Below, one piece after another: positions 1 to 10,200 of a stretch of DNA of 64,000 bases; the stretch's first letter is position 1, and each line of letters begins with the position of its first letter. This stretch comes from Bacteroidales bacterium (GTDB lineage Bacteria; Bacteroidota; Bacteroidia; Bacteroidales; UBA3824), in the NCBI GenBank assembly GCA_017412115.1, contig JAFPYR010000040.1, forward strand, positions 1 to 64,000, in the 5' to 3' direction. The notes below the pieces were generated by a model that worked only from the letters and a program-made list of their open reading frames with translations, had not been told where the DNA came from and did no database searches. The position numbers were made by a program, and so were the translations under genes.

Positions 1-19
1 AATAATAATAATAATAATA
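1..19. repeat. (AAT)n trinucleotide run
   Basis: Six tandem AAT units run into the left window edge and may continue beyond it. The rest of the interval up to the end of nspC is AT-rich and holds no gene or clear hairpin that I can see. Confidence 0.6.
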
Positions 20-80
20 GCGAAAATTTTAAAAAAAATTAATAAGAAGTATGTAAACTACCTAAAACACAAAATACTTT

Positions 81-1232
81 TTATCCTAATCTTTCTTTGA
101 AATCTTTGTAGCAGAAACGTCTTATTAATTCTGTTGAACCATCGGCTTTCAACAAGAAAATATCCGGTAACGGCATTCCGTTGAAAGTGTTGGTCTTGAC
201 CATTGTGTAGAGTGCCATGTCTTCGATTATAATTTTATCCCCAATGTTGATTTCTTGCGAAAAAGAATAATCTCCGATAACATCTCCCGCTAAACAACTC
301 ATTGAAGATAATCGGTACGGATATTTGCCGTTAGGATTGTCTTGCGCTTCAAAAATCGGTGGTAACAGCGGCATTTCTATAATGTCAGGACAATGACACG
401 CTGCACTGAAATCCAAAATTAAAATTTCCATGCCGTTTTTTACCTTGTCCATAACTTCCGTTATCATATAACCGCAATTAAGCACAACGCCTTCGCCGGG
501 CTCAAGGTAAAGCTGAAGGTTATATTTTTCTCTTACACGGTTCAAAAAGTTAATTAAACCTTTTACGTTGTAATTTTCATGCGAAATATAATGTCCGCCG
601 CCAAAATTTAGCCATTTTAGACTTGGAAGATATTTTTGAAATTTTTGTTCAAAAGCCTCAAAAGTCTTTTCCAAATCTTCAAAACCTTGTTCGCAAAGGG
701 TATGAAAATGAAAACCTTCAATATTTTCAGGAAGCTTTTCCGGCATTTGGTCTATCGTAACACCGAGTCGCGAACCACTTGTGCAAGGGTCATAAATGGC
801 ATGATTTTGAGTGCTAAATTGCGGATTTACTCTGATGCCTAAGCTCGCTTTTTTACATTTTGGCGAATGTAAAAAATATTGATTCCAAGAGTTAAAAACG
901 ATATGGTCGCAAATATCGTCTAATTCGCTGATGTCTTGAGATTTGAACGCAGGAGCAAAAACATGGTTTTCTTTGTCCATTTCTTCTTTTCCAAGACGGG
1001 CTTCATAAATTCCGCTTGCCGTTGTCCCTGAAATATATTTCCCTATTAACGGGTAAAGACGGAACGTAGAAAAACATTTTTGCGCTAAAAGTATTTTGCA
1101 ACCGGTTTTTCTTTCTATGTCGTTGAGCAACTTCAAATTATTAATAAGTCTGCCTTCGTCGATAACAAATGACGGCGTAGGCAGACTTTTAAGTGTTGCT
1201 ACTTTTTCTTTTTCTATGAAATGCGGCTTCAT
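81..1232 (-). CDS. nspC: Carboxynorspermidine decarboxylase
   Basis: This is a PLP-dependent decarboxylase of the alanine-racemase-fold group. It converts carboxyspermidine or carboxynorspermidine to spermidine or norspermidine in the cytoplasm. The PLP lysine is K52 in LLAQKCFS. Other family marks are GSRLG, the glycine-rich LNFGGGHYI, EPGEG for phosphate binding, and the C-terminal SCLAGD..GDY that carries the catalytic cysteine. At 383 residues it has the usual family length. Its ATG directly abuts the stop of the upstream dehydrogenase gene with no bases between them, so the two enzymes of the pathway are co-transcribed. Function is assigned from motifs plus this pairing. Confidence 0.95.
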   Translation of the reverse strand: MKPHFIEKEKVATLKSLPTPSFVIDEGRLINNLKLLNDIERKTGCKILLAQKCFSTFRLYPLIGKYISGTTASGIYEARLGKEEMDKENHVFAPAFKSQDISELDDICDHIVFNSWNQYFLHSPKCKKASLGIRVNPQFSTQNHAIYDPCTSGSRLGVTIDQMPEKLPENIEGFHFHTLCEQGFEDLEKTFEAFEQKFQKYLPSLKWLNFGGGHYISHENYNVKGLINFLNRVREKYNLQLYLEPGEGVVLNCGYMITEVMDKVKNGMEILILDFSAACHCPDIIEMPLLPPIFEAQDNPNGKYPYRLSSMSCLAGDVIGDYSFSQEINIGDKIIIEDMALYTMVKTNTFNGMPLPDIFLLKADGSTELIRRFCYKDFKERLG

Positions 1233-2492
1233 TTAATCAACCATAACGGGATTTTCAACTACTTTCCATGGCAAGCCGTATTCGTTGAGCATTTTCATAA
1301 ACGGATCGGGGTCAAACTCTTCGAGGTTGAAAACACCTGCGCCTTTCCACTCTCCGGTTGAAAGCAATGCTGCTGAAATCATCGCCGGAACACCTGTGGT
1401 ATAACTGATTGCCTGTGAACCCACTTCTTTGAATGCCTCTTGATGATCGCAGACATTATAAATATAAATCGTGCGTTTTTTGCCGTCTTTTTCACCCGTG
1501 AAAATGCAACCGATATTCGTTTTGCCCACCGTGCGCTCGCCAAGTGATGAAGGATCGGGCATTAATGATTTTAAAAATTGTATAGGAATAATTTTGTGTT
1601 CGCCGAAATCTACGGGTGTAGAATTCAACATTCCTACGTTTTCAAGACATTTCATGTGAGTTAAATAACTTTGACCGAATGTCATGTAAAAACGCATTCT
1701 TTTGATTTCCGGGAAATTCTTTGTTAAAGATTCAATCTCTTCATGGTGAAGCAGATACATATCTTTTTTACCAATTTCAGGGAAGTCGTAAACCCTTTTT
1801 ATCGACATTGCGGGAACGCCGACCCATTTACCGTTTTCATAATAATCGGCAGGGGAGGAGACCTCTCTCAAATTGATTTCAGTGTTGAAATTTGTTGCAA
1901 AGGGATAACCGTGGTCTCCGCCGTTGCAGTCAAGAATGTCTACGTAATCAATTCTGTCGAAATAGTGTTTCTTGGCGTATGCCACAAAAACATTTGTAAC
2001 ACCGGGATCAAATCCGCCGCCTAAAAGTGCTGTTACACCGGCTTGCTTAAATTTATCAAAGTAAGACCACTGTTCAGCATAATCAAAATATGCGACGAAT
2101 CCTTTTTCTTTACACCGTTTTTCATACTGCTTTCTCCAAGCCGGCTCGTTAGTGTTTTCCGGCTCATAGGCGGCGGTATCAATATAATGAACTTTACATT
2201 CCGCACAAGCCTGCATCAAAACAAGATTGTGATACGGCAAACCTACGTGCAACAGCACGTCCGGCCTGAATTTTTCAATCAACGCCAAGACTTGCTCTTT
2301 GGAATTTGCATCAATTTTAGCCGTTGAAATTTTGGTACTCGTGGTAGGTTGCCATTTAGCTTTCATGGCCTCGCATTTCGACACCGTGCGGCTGGCTATG
2401 CACATTTCGCTAAAAATAGTGCTGTTCTGACAAATTTTTGCAATGGCGACACTCGCTACGCCGCCACAACCTATAACTAATACTTTACTCAT
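1233..2492 (-). CDS. Carboxynorspermidine synthase (saccharopine dehydrogenase family)
   Basis: This NADPH-dependent enzyme condenses L-aspartate semialdehyde with a diamine (putrescine or diaminopropane) to give the carboxylated polyamine that NspC decarboxylates. The N-terminus has a Rossmann motif, GCGGVAS, at residues 8-14. The central region contains GGGFDPGVTN, typical of the saccharopine-dehydrogenase-like group. At 419 residues it fits the carboxynorspermidine dehydrogenase subfamily. It lies first in a two-gene operon with nspC. A TATTTTTG -7-like box sits upstream at 2553-2560 on the same strand, without a convincing -33 box. Lysine catabolism is the alternative for this family, but the nspC partner argues against it. 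Confidence 0.92.
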   Translation of the reverse strand: MSKVLVIGCGGVASVAIAKICQNSTIFSEMCIASRTVSKCEAMKAKWQPTTSTKISTAKIDANSKEQVLALIEKFRPDVLLHVGLPYHNLVLMQACAECKVHYIDTAAYEPENTNEPAWRKQYEKRCKEKGFVAYFDYAEQWSYFDKFKQAGVTALLGGGFDPGVTNVFVAYAKKHYFDRIDYVDILDCNGGDHGYPFATNFNTEINLREVSSPADYYENGKWVGVPAMSIKRVYDFPEIGKKDMYLLHHEEIESLTKNFPEIKRMRFYMTFGQSYLTHMKCLENVGMLNSTPVDFGEHKIIPIQFLKSLMPDPSSLGERTVGKTNIGCIFTGEKDGKKRTIYIYNVCDHQEAFKEVGSQAISYTTGVPAMISAALLSTGEWKGAGVFNLEEFDPDPFMKMLNEYGLPWKVVENPVMVD

Positions 2493-2630
2493 TCTTTATA
2501 TGTCCTATAAAAATCTGTGTGTTAAAGATTTAATGAAAAAAATATGTTTGTACAAAAATAGAAAATAAATTTGTTAATTTAAAATTATAATCACAAAAAA
2601 AAGCGAAAATATTTTTTTCTTCCTGCTTTT

Positions 2631-3125
2631 TTATGCGTTTATTGCGTTAAACAAATCTTCGTCTTCGTTTTGACTTTCCAAGAATCCGACATCGTCTTTG
2701 AGATTTTTCTTATCTAATGCCGCTGCTACTGCCAAACGGTCGCAACGTTCGTTTTCTTTGGTATCGTTATGACCTTTTATCCAAACGAATTTTACATTAT
2801 GACGGCTGTAAATCTCTAAAAAGCGTTTCCAGAGGTCTGAATTTTTCTTTCCTTTGAACCCTTTTTTTACCCACGAAAACACCCAACCTTTTTCTACGCT
2901 GTTTACTACGTATTGTGAATCGGAATATATTGTAACGTTGCTGCCTGAAAATTTTAAGGCTTCAAGTCCTACAATCACCGCTAAAAGTTCCATACGGTTG
3001 TTCGTTGTCAGAGCAAATCCTTCAGAAATTTCTTTTCTGTGAGGCCCTGCCATCAACACAACGCCGTAACCGCCCGGACCGGGATTGCCGCGTGAGGCCC
3101 CGTCGGTATAAATCGTTATGTCCAT
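2631..3125 (-). CDS. rnhA: Ribonuclease HI
   Basis: This endonuclease cleaves the RNA strand of RNA-DNA hybrids, including R-loops and primers. The four acidic metal ligands are visible: D8 (YTDGASRGNPGPGG), E46 (NNRMELLAV), D69 (YSDSQYV) and D129 (ERCDRLA). The catalytic histidine is H119 in KGHND. There is a short acidic tail after the core, ending near residue 164. The gene follows the SPOR-protein gene on the same strand with only three bases between them, so they probably share a transcript. The interval back to the polyamine genes (2493-2630) is AT-rich. Confidence 0.97.
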   Translation of the reverse strand: MDITIYTDGASRGNPGPGGYGVVLMAGPHRKEISEGFALTTNNRMELLAVIVGLEALKFSGSNVTIYSDSQYVVNSVEKGWVFSWVKKGFKGKKNSDLWKRFLEIYSRHNVKFVWIKGHNDTKENERCDRLAVAAALDKKNLKDDVGFLESQNEDEDLFNAINA

Positions 3126-3128
3126 CTT

Positions 3129-3590
3129 TTATAATTTCGGATAATTAATCTTACATTCTACGATGAAACAACCCGGAAATTTACCTTCTAATTGTTTTTT
3201 GAGCCTTGTTGCCTCAAGTCTTGAACGACAATTGCCCGCATGAACCTTAAAATAAGGTGCTTCGTAAACTATGTCAGCATCTTCGTCTTTAAAATCCTGT
3301 TTGAAATCCTTTACGACTTTTTCGGCTTTTGACTGTGCGTCAGTTCCGGACCCGAAAAATATCTGGACACTGTAACCTAATGCCAAACGTTTTTTGTTGC
3401 CGGCGATAATGTTTTTTTCAATCGTCTTTAAATCCGAATCACAATAAATTCTGACGGTTGCCGTGCTGTTGTCTTCGGGGAAAATCTCCAAATCCGAAAT
3501 ATCATAAACGGCGCGTTGAGCCTTTACAATGCCGCTGCTTGCTAATAAAAGCAATCCTAAAGCCGTTAAAAATTTAATTTTCATATTCAA
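3129..3590 (-). CDS. SPOR domain-containing exported protein
   Basis: The protein has 153 residues with an N-terminal signal peptide (about residues 1-24, ending in VKA before Q). Residues about 75-150 resemble a SPOR domain: a YSVQIFFGSG strand, a helix, then YFKVHAGNCRSRLEATRLKKQL. SPOR domains bind denuded glycan strands of peptidoglycan, often at the division septum. No lipobox is present, so it is probably periplasmic. It precedes rnhA by three bases. Its precise role is not evident. Confidence 0.8.
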   Translation of the reverse strand: MNMKIKFLTALGLLLLASSGIVKAQRAVYDISDLEIFPEDNSTATVRIYCDSDLKTIEKNIIAGNKKRLALGYSVQIFFGSGTDAQSKAEKVVKDFKQDFKDEDADIVYEAPYFKVHAGNCRSRLEATRLKKQLEGKFPGCFIVECKINYPKL

Positions 3591-3602
3591 AAAAAAATTG
3601 AC

Positions 3603-3610
3603 TAAATTTG
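3603..3610 (+). promoter_or_regulatory. -7 box of the thiL operon
   Basis: TAAATTTG matches the Bacteroidota TAnnTTTG -7 consensus and lies about 46 bases before the thiL ATG. I find no good TTTG -33 box at the expected distance. A minus-strand match (TAATTTTG, 3616-3623) lies beside it and could serve the divergent SPOR gene. Confidence 0.4.
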
Positions 3611-3655
3611 CAAGGCAAAATTATAAATTATTTTTTGAATTTTAAAATACCGAAA

Positions 3656-4711
3656 ATGACACAATACGCAGAAAACGAAAATACGTCAATTCCTTTAGGC
3701 AAGGAGGGTTTAATAGCTAAAATTTCGGAGGGTGCACGCTCTTTGAACAGTGAAACCGTTTTTTCAATCGGTGATGATGCCGCAGTTTGTGATTTTTCAC
3801 AAAGTGGAAAAACTATTGTCAGCAGCGATATTTTTGCAGAAGGAATACATTTCGATTTGACTTATACGCCTTTGAAACATTTAGGTTATAAGGTCGTAAT
3901 AGCTGGAATTTCAGATATTTACGCCATGAATGCAAAACCTGTTCAAATAACCGTTTCGTTAGCGGTTTCCAACAAGGTGATGCAGGCGCATATTTTGGAA
4001 TTTTACGAAGGTGTTCATGCTGCTTGCAAAGAGTATAATACGGATTTAATCGGCGGAGATTTAACGACTTCCAAAAAAGGAATTTCGATAGCAGTTACGG
4101 CAATAGGTCGTGCGCAGGAGGACGAATTAGTTTATCGCAGCGGTGCTAAACCTACTGATTTAATTTGTGTTACGGGTGATTTAGGCGGTGCGTACATGGG
4201 ATTGCAGTTGTTGGAAAGGGAAAAAACTATTTTTAATTCCAATCCTGAGGCGCAACCCGAACTCTCAGGTTATGATTATATCCTAAAACGTCAGTTAAAA
4301 CCCGAATGTCCTGCTGATTTGAGGGATTATTTCAAGAAAAAAGATATTAAACCGACCTCCATGACAGATATTTCAAACGGTCTGGCGAGTGAGATTTTAA
4401 GCCTTTGTAATGCTTCTAAAATGGGTTGTGAAATTTTTCAAGAGAGAATTCCCGTTGCAGAGGATACGGCAAAAATGGCAAAGGAATTTAATATTGATCC
4501 CGTAATTGCTGCTCTTAACGGCGGCGAGGATTATGAACTCTTATTTACGATAAAACTTTCTGATTATGAGAAAATTAAAAACAACGATATGTTTTCTGTA
4601 ATCGGTTCTGTTAATGCTTTGGACAAGGGCAGAAATATTGTAATGAAAGACGGCTCTATCATCACGTTAGAACCTTCCGTTAATAATCAAAATTTCCAAA
4701 ATGTACAGTAA
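3656..4711 (+). CDS. thiL: Thiamine-monophosphate kinase
   Basis: The enzyme phosphorylates thiamine monophosphate to thiamine diphosphate, the last step of cofactor synthesis. The N-terminal FSIGDDAAV, SSDIFAEGIHF and the glycine-rich SGAKPTDLICVTGDLGGA are typical of the PurM/ThiL fold, and GGEDYELLFT near the C-terminus is diagnostic of ThiL. The ATG at 3656 is preferred over an upstream in-frame TTG at 3608 because family homology begins after it and the TTG lies inside a -7 promoter box. The stop overlaps the start of the next gene by 11 bases. It leads an operon otherwise made of envelope genes. Confidence 0.93.
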   Translation: MTQYAENENTSIPLGKEGLIAKISEGARSLNSETVFSIGDDAAVCDFSQSGKTIVSSDIFAEGIHFDLTYTPLKHLGYKVVIAGISDIYAMNAKPVQITVSLAVSNKVMQAHILEFYEGVHAACKEYNTDLIGGDLTTSKKGISIAVTAIGRAQEDELVYRSGAKPTDLICVTGDLGGAYMGLQLLEREKTIFNSNPEAQPELSGYDYILKRQLKPECPADLRDYFKKKDIKPTSMTDISNGLASEILSLCNASKMGCEIFQERIPVAEDTAKMAKEFNIDPVIAALNGGEDYELLFTIKLSDYEKIKNNDMFSVIGSVNALDKGRNIVMKDGSIITLEPSVNNQNFQNVQ

Positions 4712-5981
4712 ATTTTTTGATAGAGAGCCTATTATGATGGTCGGCATCGGAAGCTTTGACGAATTAAATATCAAAACTTCCGTAGGCGAAAATATCTGTG
4801 TTTCTATCGTAGATGGAAAGTTGTTTTCTGAAGGTTTAGGCAAGAGTCTCGATGGTATTTATCTTAGAGGCGGTCGTGACGATGACTCTTATATGGAGAT
4901 TCCCGGTGTTGAAATCGGTATAGGTTTTCATTGGTCAAGAAAAGAAACACAACGGTTTAAGGGCGATTTTATGTTGAGGTATATCGATGGTAAAATACTG
5001 GTAATCAACTATATTCCTGTTGAAATGTATTTGCAGTCGGTAATTTCCTCAGAGATGAACGGTGATTGTCCGAAGGAATTGTTGAAAGCCCATGCTGTGA
5101 TTTCGCGTTCTTGGGCGTTGAACCGTATGGACGGAGGAGTTCCTTCGTATCAAAAACCTTATATAAGCGATTATGAGATAAGGACTTGGTATGATAACGG
5201 TGTTCATAAACTTTTTGATGTTTGTGCCGATGATCATTGTCAGCGTTATCAGGGCGTAACACGAGCCGTTAATCCTAACGTAAAGACTGCAATAGAAGAA
5301 ACTTACGGTGAAATTTTGGTTTATCATAACGAGATTTGCGATACTCGCTTTTCAAAATGTTGCGGCGGGGCAAGCGAACTTTTTGAAAACTGCTGGCAGG
5401 ATAAACATTACGATTATTTGGAAAAAATTGATGATTTCAATGAGAATTTTACAGAGGATTTAACTGTTGAAGAAAACGCTGTTAAATTTATAAAGTCCTC
5501 ACCGAAAGCATATTGCAATACATCTGATAAAAAACTTTTATCAAAAATTCTTAACTCTTACGACAACGAATATTCTGATTTTTACCGTTGGAAAATTTCT
5601 TATACTTTTGAAGAATTATCGGAAATCGTAAAAGAAAAATCCGGCGAGGATTATGGTAAGATTTTAGACTTGATTCCGCTTCAAAGAGGAACTTCAGGAA
5701 GAATTTTCCGCTTGAAAATAGTCGGCGAAAAGAAAACTAAAATTGTTGGCAAAGAGTTGGAAATAAGACGTTTACTTTCTAAAACGCATCTTTATTCTTC
5801 GGCTTTTACTGTTGAGAAAAACTCTGATGGATTCTCTCTTTACGGTGCGGGTTGGGGGCACGGTGTAGGACTTTGTCAAATCGGAGCTGCTGTTATGGCA
5901 GAGCAGGGTTTCAATTATGTTGATATTTTGAAACATTATTACAAAGGTGCTAATTTATTGAAATGTTATAATGAGGACTAA
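4701..5981 (+). CDS. SpoIID/LytB domain protein
   Basis: This 426-residue protein belongs to the SpoIID/LytB family. In sporulating Firmicutes, SpoIID is a lytic transglycosylase and LytB an amidase enhancer, both acting on peptidoglycan. The core signature is clear: YIPVEMYLQSVISSEM, KAHAVISRSWAL, then a SKCCGGASE segment and a C-terminal GAGWGHGVGLCQIGA. No obvious signal peptide precedes the domain, which is odd for a wall enzyme. It overlaps thiL by 11 bases and the permease gene by 11 bases, so all three are translationally linked. The start at 4701 could instead be the ATG at 4734. Context with a muropeptide-type permease suggests a wall role in this non-sporulating organism. Confidence 0.85.
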   Translation: MYSKFFDREPIMMVGIGSFDELNIKTSVGENICVSIVDGKLFSEGLGKSLDGIYLRGGRDDDSYMEIPGVEIGIGFHWSRKETQRFKGDFMLRYIDGKILVINYIPVEMYLQSVISSEMNGDCPKELLKAHAVISRSWALNRMDGGVPSYQKPYISDYEIRTWYDNGVHKLFDVCADDHCQRYQGVTRAVNPNVKTAIEETYGEILVYHNEICDTRFSKCCGGASELFENCWQDKHYDYLEKIDDFNENFTEDLTVEENAVKFIKSSPKAYCNTSDKKLLSKILNSYDNEYSDFYRWKISYTFEELSEIVKEKSGEDYGKILDLIPLQRGTSGRIFRLKIVGEKKTKIVGKELEIRRLLSKTHLYSSAFTVEKNSDGFSLYGAGWGHGVGLCQIGAAVMAEQGFNYVDILKHYYKGANLLKCYNED

Positions 5982-7218
5982 ACCCGTAATATGGATTCCG
6001 CCGCTATATTTCGCCGAAGGTTTGCCGTATATGGCGGTAAACGTTTTGAGCGTGATTTTTTATAAAGTTATCGGTCTTGATAATGAGATGATTGCCTTTT
6101 ATACCGGCAGTTTTTATTTGCCGTGGCTTATAAAACCGCTTTGGAGTCCGCTGACGGAGATGTTCAAGACCTCAAGGTTTTGGATAATTTTTTGTCAGTT
6201 TTTCTTAGGGATAGTCTTCGGACTTGTTGCGTATTCTGTACCAGCGGAAGGTGCGCTAAAGTACACTTTAATTTTGTTTTGGCTTGCCGCCTTTGCCTCT
6301 GCAACGCATGACATTGCCTCTGACGGGTTTTACATTAAGGCGTTAGACAAAGATTCACAAGCTTTTTGGGTCGGAATCAGAAACACGTTTTATAGAATTT
6401 CAATGATTTTTTGTCAAGGCGGATTGGTTGTTTTGGCGGGAAATCTTACCGAAAAATATAACGACGGAAAGTTTGCTTGGCAGATAGTATTTGCCGTTTT
6501 TGCTTTGTTGATGGTTTTGCTTGGAGTTTATCATAGTTTTTTCTTGCCGAAGATTGAGAAAGAAAAAACTATGGAAACGGACGGAAAAAACTTTTTTAAA
6601 CCGTTTGTAACGTTTTTTAAAAAAGATAATATTTTGCTGATAATCAGCTTTTTGTTGCTTTACAGATTGAGCGAGGCACAACTTACTAAAATCGCACCGC
6701 TTTTTTTGTTGGATAGTATCGAAAACGGAGGTTTGGAGCTTTCACAGAGCGATTTAGGAATTATAAACGGAACGTTCGGACTTGTTGCAATGGTAATCGG
6801 CGGAATTTCGGGCGGAATCGTAATTGCCAAAAAAAGTCTTGATAAGTCGTTGATACCGATGATTTTAGCTTTGAATTTGCCTGATATTTTTTATCTGTTG
6901 ATGGCTTGGAGTCAGACGCAGAGTTTTTGGGGCATTTCGCTGATGGTTTTTATTGAACAATTCGGCTACGGATTCGGTTTTACGGCATATACCGTTTTTA
7001 TGATGCAGGTTGCCAAAGGCGAAAATTCGTCGTCGCATTATGCTGTATGTACGGCGTTTATGGCAGCGGGAATGATGTTGCCGGGTATGGCGGGCGGCTT
7101 TTTGCAAAATTTTTTCGGTTATAAAATGTTTTTTGTTTGGGTCTTGGTTTGCGCAATTCCCTCACTGATTTCGGCGTTTTACTTAAAACGATTATGGCAG
7201 AAGAACAAACTGAAATAG
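5971..7218 (+). CDS. AmpG-like MFS permease
   Basis: This is a 415-residue polytopic membrane protein with about twelve hydrophobic segments. The N-terminal IPPLYFAEGLPYMAVN, PWLIKPLWSPLTE and ATHDIASDGFYIKAL motifs are those of the AmpG/acetyl-CoA-transporter branch of the major facilitator superfamily. AmpG imports anhydromuropeptides released from the cell wall so they can be recycled. Its ATG overlaps the preceding stop by 11 bases, and its own end overlaps the next gene by 25 bases. Placement between a SpoIID-like wall protein and a Mur-ligase-like gene supports a muropeptide substrate, but that is inferred. Confidence 0.82.
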   Translation: MRTKPVIWIPPLYFAEGLPYMAVNVLSVIFYKVIGLDNEMIAFYTGSFYLPWLIKPLWSPLTEMFKTSRFWIIFCQFFLGIVFGLVAYSVPAEGALKYTLILFWLAAFASATHDIASDGFYIKALDKDSQAFWVGIRNTFYRISMIFCQGGLVVLAGNLTEKYNDGKFAWQIVFAVFALLMVLLGVYHSFFLPKIEKEKTMETDGKNFFKPFVTFFKKDNILLIISFLLLYRLSEAQLTKIAPLFLLDSIENGGLELSQSDLGIINGTFGLVAMVIGGISGGIVIAKKSLDKSLIPMILALNLPDIFYLLMAWSQTQSFWGISLMVFIEQFGYGFGFTAYTVFMMQVAKGENSSSHYAVCTAFMAAGMMLPGMAGGFLQNFFGYKMFFVWVLVCAIPSLISAFYLKRLWQKNKLK

Positions 7219-10200
7219 AAGTAGATAAAAAACCGCAAAAAAAACGCGGTAAATTAAGGCGGTGGATAAAATTTATCGCCATTATCGCTGTGTTAATCAG
7301 TTTGTTACAGTATGTCTGCTATTATTACGCTTTTCCTCTTTTGAAAGAAACTGTTTGCAAAAACATAAACGTTTCTTCTTCAGGACTTTATACAATGAAT
7401 TTTGACGATTTTAAGATAAATTTTCTTACAAAAAGTCTTGAGGTAGAAAATTTTTCACTTGTTCCCGATACATCTGTTTATCTCAGACTTATCGACACTG
7501 CCGATTATAACAAAGCCGTTTATAATATTTCCGTCAAAAAACTTCAAGTTAAAAATATAAGTCTGTTTGCTTTTTTGCGTGACCAGCTGAGAATCAATAA
7601 GATAATTCTTGATAATCCGCGAGTTAGTCTTGCTGCAAAACCCAAAAAAGAGGAAGGCAAAAAAAAGTATGATGCCGTTCATAAGGATTTGTTTCCGATT
7701 ATAGAACCTTTTCTTAATGCGCTGATTATTAATTCAGTAACGATAACAGACGGATATTTCGATTTTAGCACCAAGGTCAAAAATGATAAAAGTAACATTG
7801 AGGTTGCAAAAATAGATTTGAACCTGAAAAAATTCTATCTTGACAAAGAGGCGCATATTAGGAGAGATAAACTATTTTTTTCGCAAGTTATAGAATTAAA
7901 TTCCGAAAATTATGATATTATTTTGCCTGACAACGTTCATACGGTAAAAGCAGCAAAACTTTACGTAAATACTTCTGATTCATTGATTTATGCTCAAAAT
8001 GCTCGCCTTTCTGCTGACGGTAAAAATTCTCAAAACACTCTTGCAAACAAATTTAATGTCTTTCTTGACAGCATCAAAATAACGGGCGTGGATTTGAGTG
8101 CGGCGTATTTTCAGAAAAATGTTAATTTAAAGGCGGTTAAGATTTTTAATCCTTGTATTGAATTTTTGAAAGGCGGCGTTGTTAACAAAAAGACTCAAAA
8201 GTTTGAACAATTTTCTTCCGATTGGTTTCCTTTGATAAAGGGAATGTTGAAATCGGTATCTGCCGATAGTTTGAAAGTCGAAAACGCAAATCTTAAAATT
8301 GCTAAATCTTCTAACGCGCAAAAGCCTGTTTATAAGGCAGATAATATTAATATCCGTCTTGACGGCTTTTTGTTGGATTCTACGGCATTTTCTAACAAAG
8401 AAAAAATTTTGTATTCAAAGGGTATTGAAATAAAACTTGCTGATTTTCAGATGGTTTTGCCGGATAATAGACACAAATTGTTTTCTGGTGAGGTGCTTGT
8501 TAGTACCATTGATAAAACTCTTAAAGCCAAAAAGATAGTTATTCGTCCGACTTACAAAACCAATGATTCTACGGCTAAGGAAATCAACATAAAAGTTCCG
8601 AGTGTGGAAATCATTGATTTTGATTTGATTAAGGGTTATAATCAGAAAAATTACGAAATGGGAATGGTGAAAGTTTCTTTGCCGGATATCGAAACCAAAA
8701 GTTTTATCGACACCGCTAAAACACCGGACAAAAGCAATCACCGTTTAATTGACGTTTTGTCTGAGGAATTTTTTAAATCGTTGAAAATAAGAACTTTACT
8801 TATTAATAAAGGAAATATTAACATCACTTCCAAGGCAAGCATTAAGCAGGATAGCCTGACACTTTCGGGTAAACTTTCGCTTAATATCAGCAATTTTATT
8901 GTCAATAGAAAAACTCTTTCTGACGGAGGATTGCCCTTTATTACGACTAATGTTAATTTCAATATTCAGGACGCAGTGATGAAACTACCTAAAAATTTTC
9001 ATACCATGCGTTGCGCTGAGTTTTCTCTTAACTCCAAGAAAGACAAAGTGTTAATCGAAAAATTCTCGTTTAAATACGATTCCGATACTATGCTTTTGTC
9101 TACAATGAAACGTTTGAAGAAAAACTCTTCGCTTGATATTTCAATCGAAAAAGCCGAGTTCAATAAGTTTCAACTTTTGGATTTCTTTTTCAAACAGGAA
9201 ATCAATTTGGAAAAACTTTTGGTCTTAAAACCGAAATTTTATATCACCATTTATCCTCAGTTAGCCGCCTTAAAAGAGGAAGGAAAACTTCTTGAAGATA
9301 CACTTGAAGAGGTTAGAGATAGTTTGCAAGATTCTGTTTATCAATTATATACAGCTTTTGATAGAATTTTGGCGGATATGCTGCCAAAACGCATAAAATT
9401 TATTAAAACCGATACTCTGTTTTGCGATTCAAGTATTTTGAGTTTTGACTTTAGGGATACAACAAACGGCGTTATTGCTTCTACGTCTTCGGATTTTAAG
9501 TTTTTGGCTGAAGGTTTTTATTTTAACCGCGATAGTTTTTCTAACGAAGAAAATTTTATGCTCGCCAAAAATTATGGTTTGGACATCAATAATTTTGAAT
9601 TTTTGCTGCCCGATAGAGCGCATTTAGTCAGAACCTCTAATATAAATATTTCAACCAAAGACAGTTGCATTAAAATAAAATCCGTTATGATTTCGGAGCG
9701 TCCGCACAGAAGACTCCCTGTTAAAAACGTTATGAATCTTTATTTGCCCGAAGTTGAAATTGATAAAATAGATTTCAAGACTTTCGGAAAAACGGGAGTT
9801 TTGCCTGCCGGAAGTTTGTTTTTTGACAAGGCAGCTTTTATCCTCGCTAAAAATATTGATTTTAAGGAAGATAGCCTTAAAACACCGCAGAAGTCAGATA
9901 AAAAGAAGAATATTCCTTTCAAAGGCGTTGCTATTGATGAGGTTCGAAGCGAAAAATCGGGTTTTGCTTTTTATCGCGGCGGACTCAAGGATATGTTTAA
10001 AACCGAGGTTGCGAAGATGAATTTCGATATTAAACTCGAAAATTTCTCCCTTGACAGTGCTAATTTGAACAAAAATGGTTATGTCATGGACTTTGATAAT
10101 CCGTTTCTTGATGTCAATAATTTTAGGTTTACGCTCAAGGATTCGTCCCAGATTTTGGTTGATAATGTTAGGGAAATGTCTGACAGTCTGAAAGTTAAAG

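Noticed and set aside
3591..3655. Possible TPP riboswitch before thiL
   Set aside because: The 65-base AT-rich gap lacks the conserved CUGAGA and related elements.
3608..3655. TTG start extending thiL by 16 residues
   Set aside because: The TTG is part of the TAAATTTG promoter box and the extra residues do not match the family.
8415..8741. 108-residue minus-strand frame inside the AsmA-like gene
   Set aside because: The AsmA-like frame is continuous here and shows its repeat pattern; the antisense frame has none.
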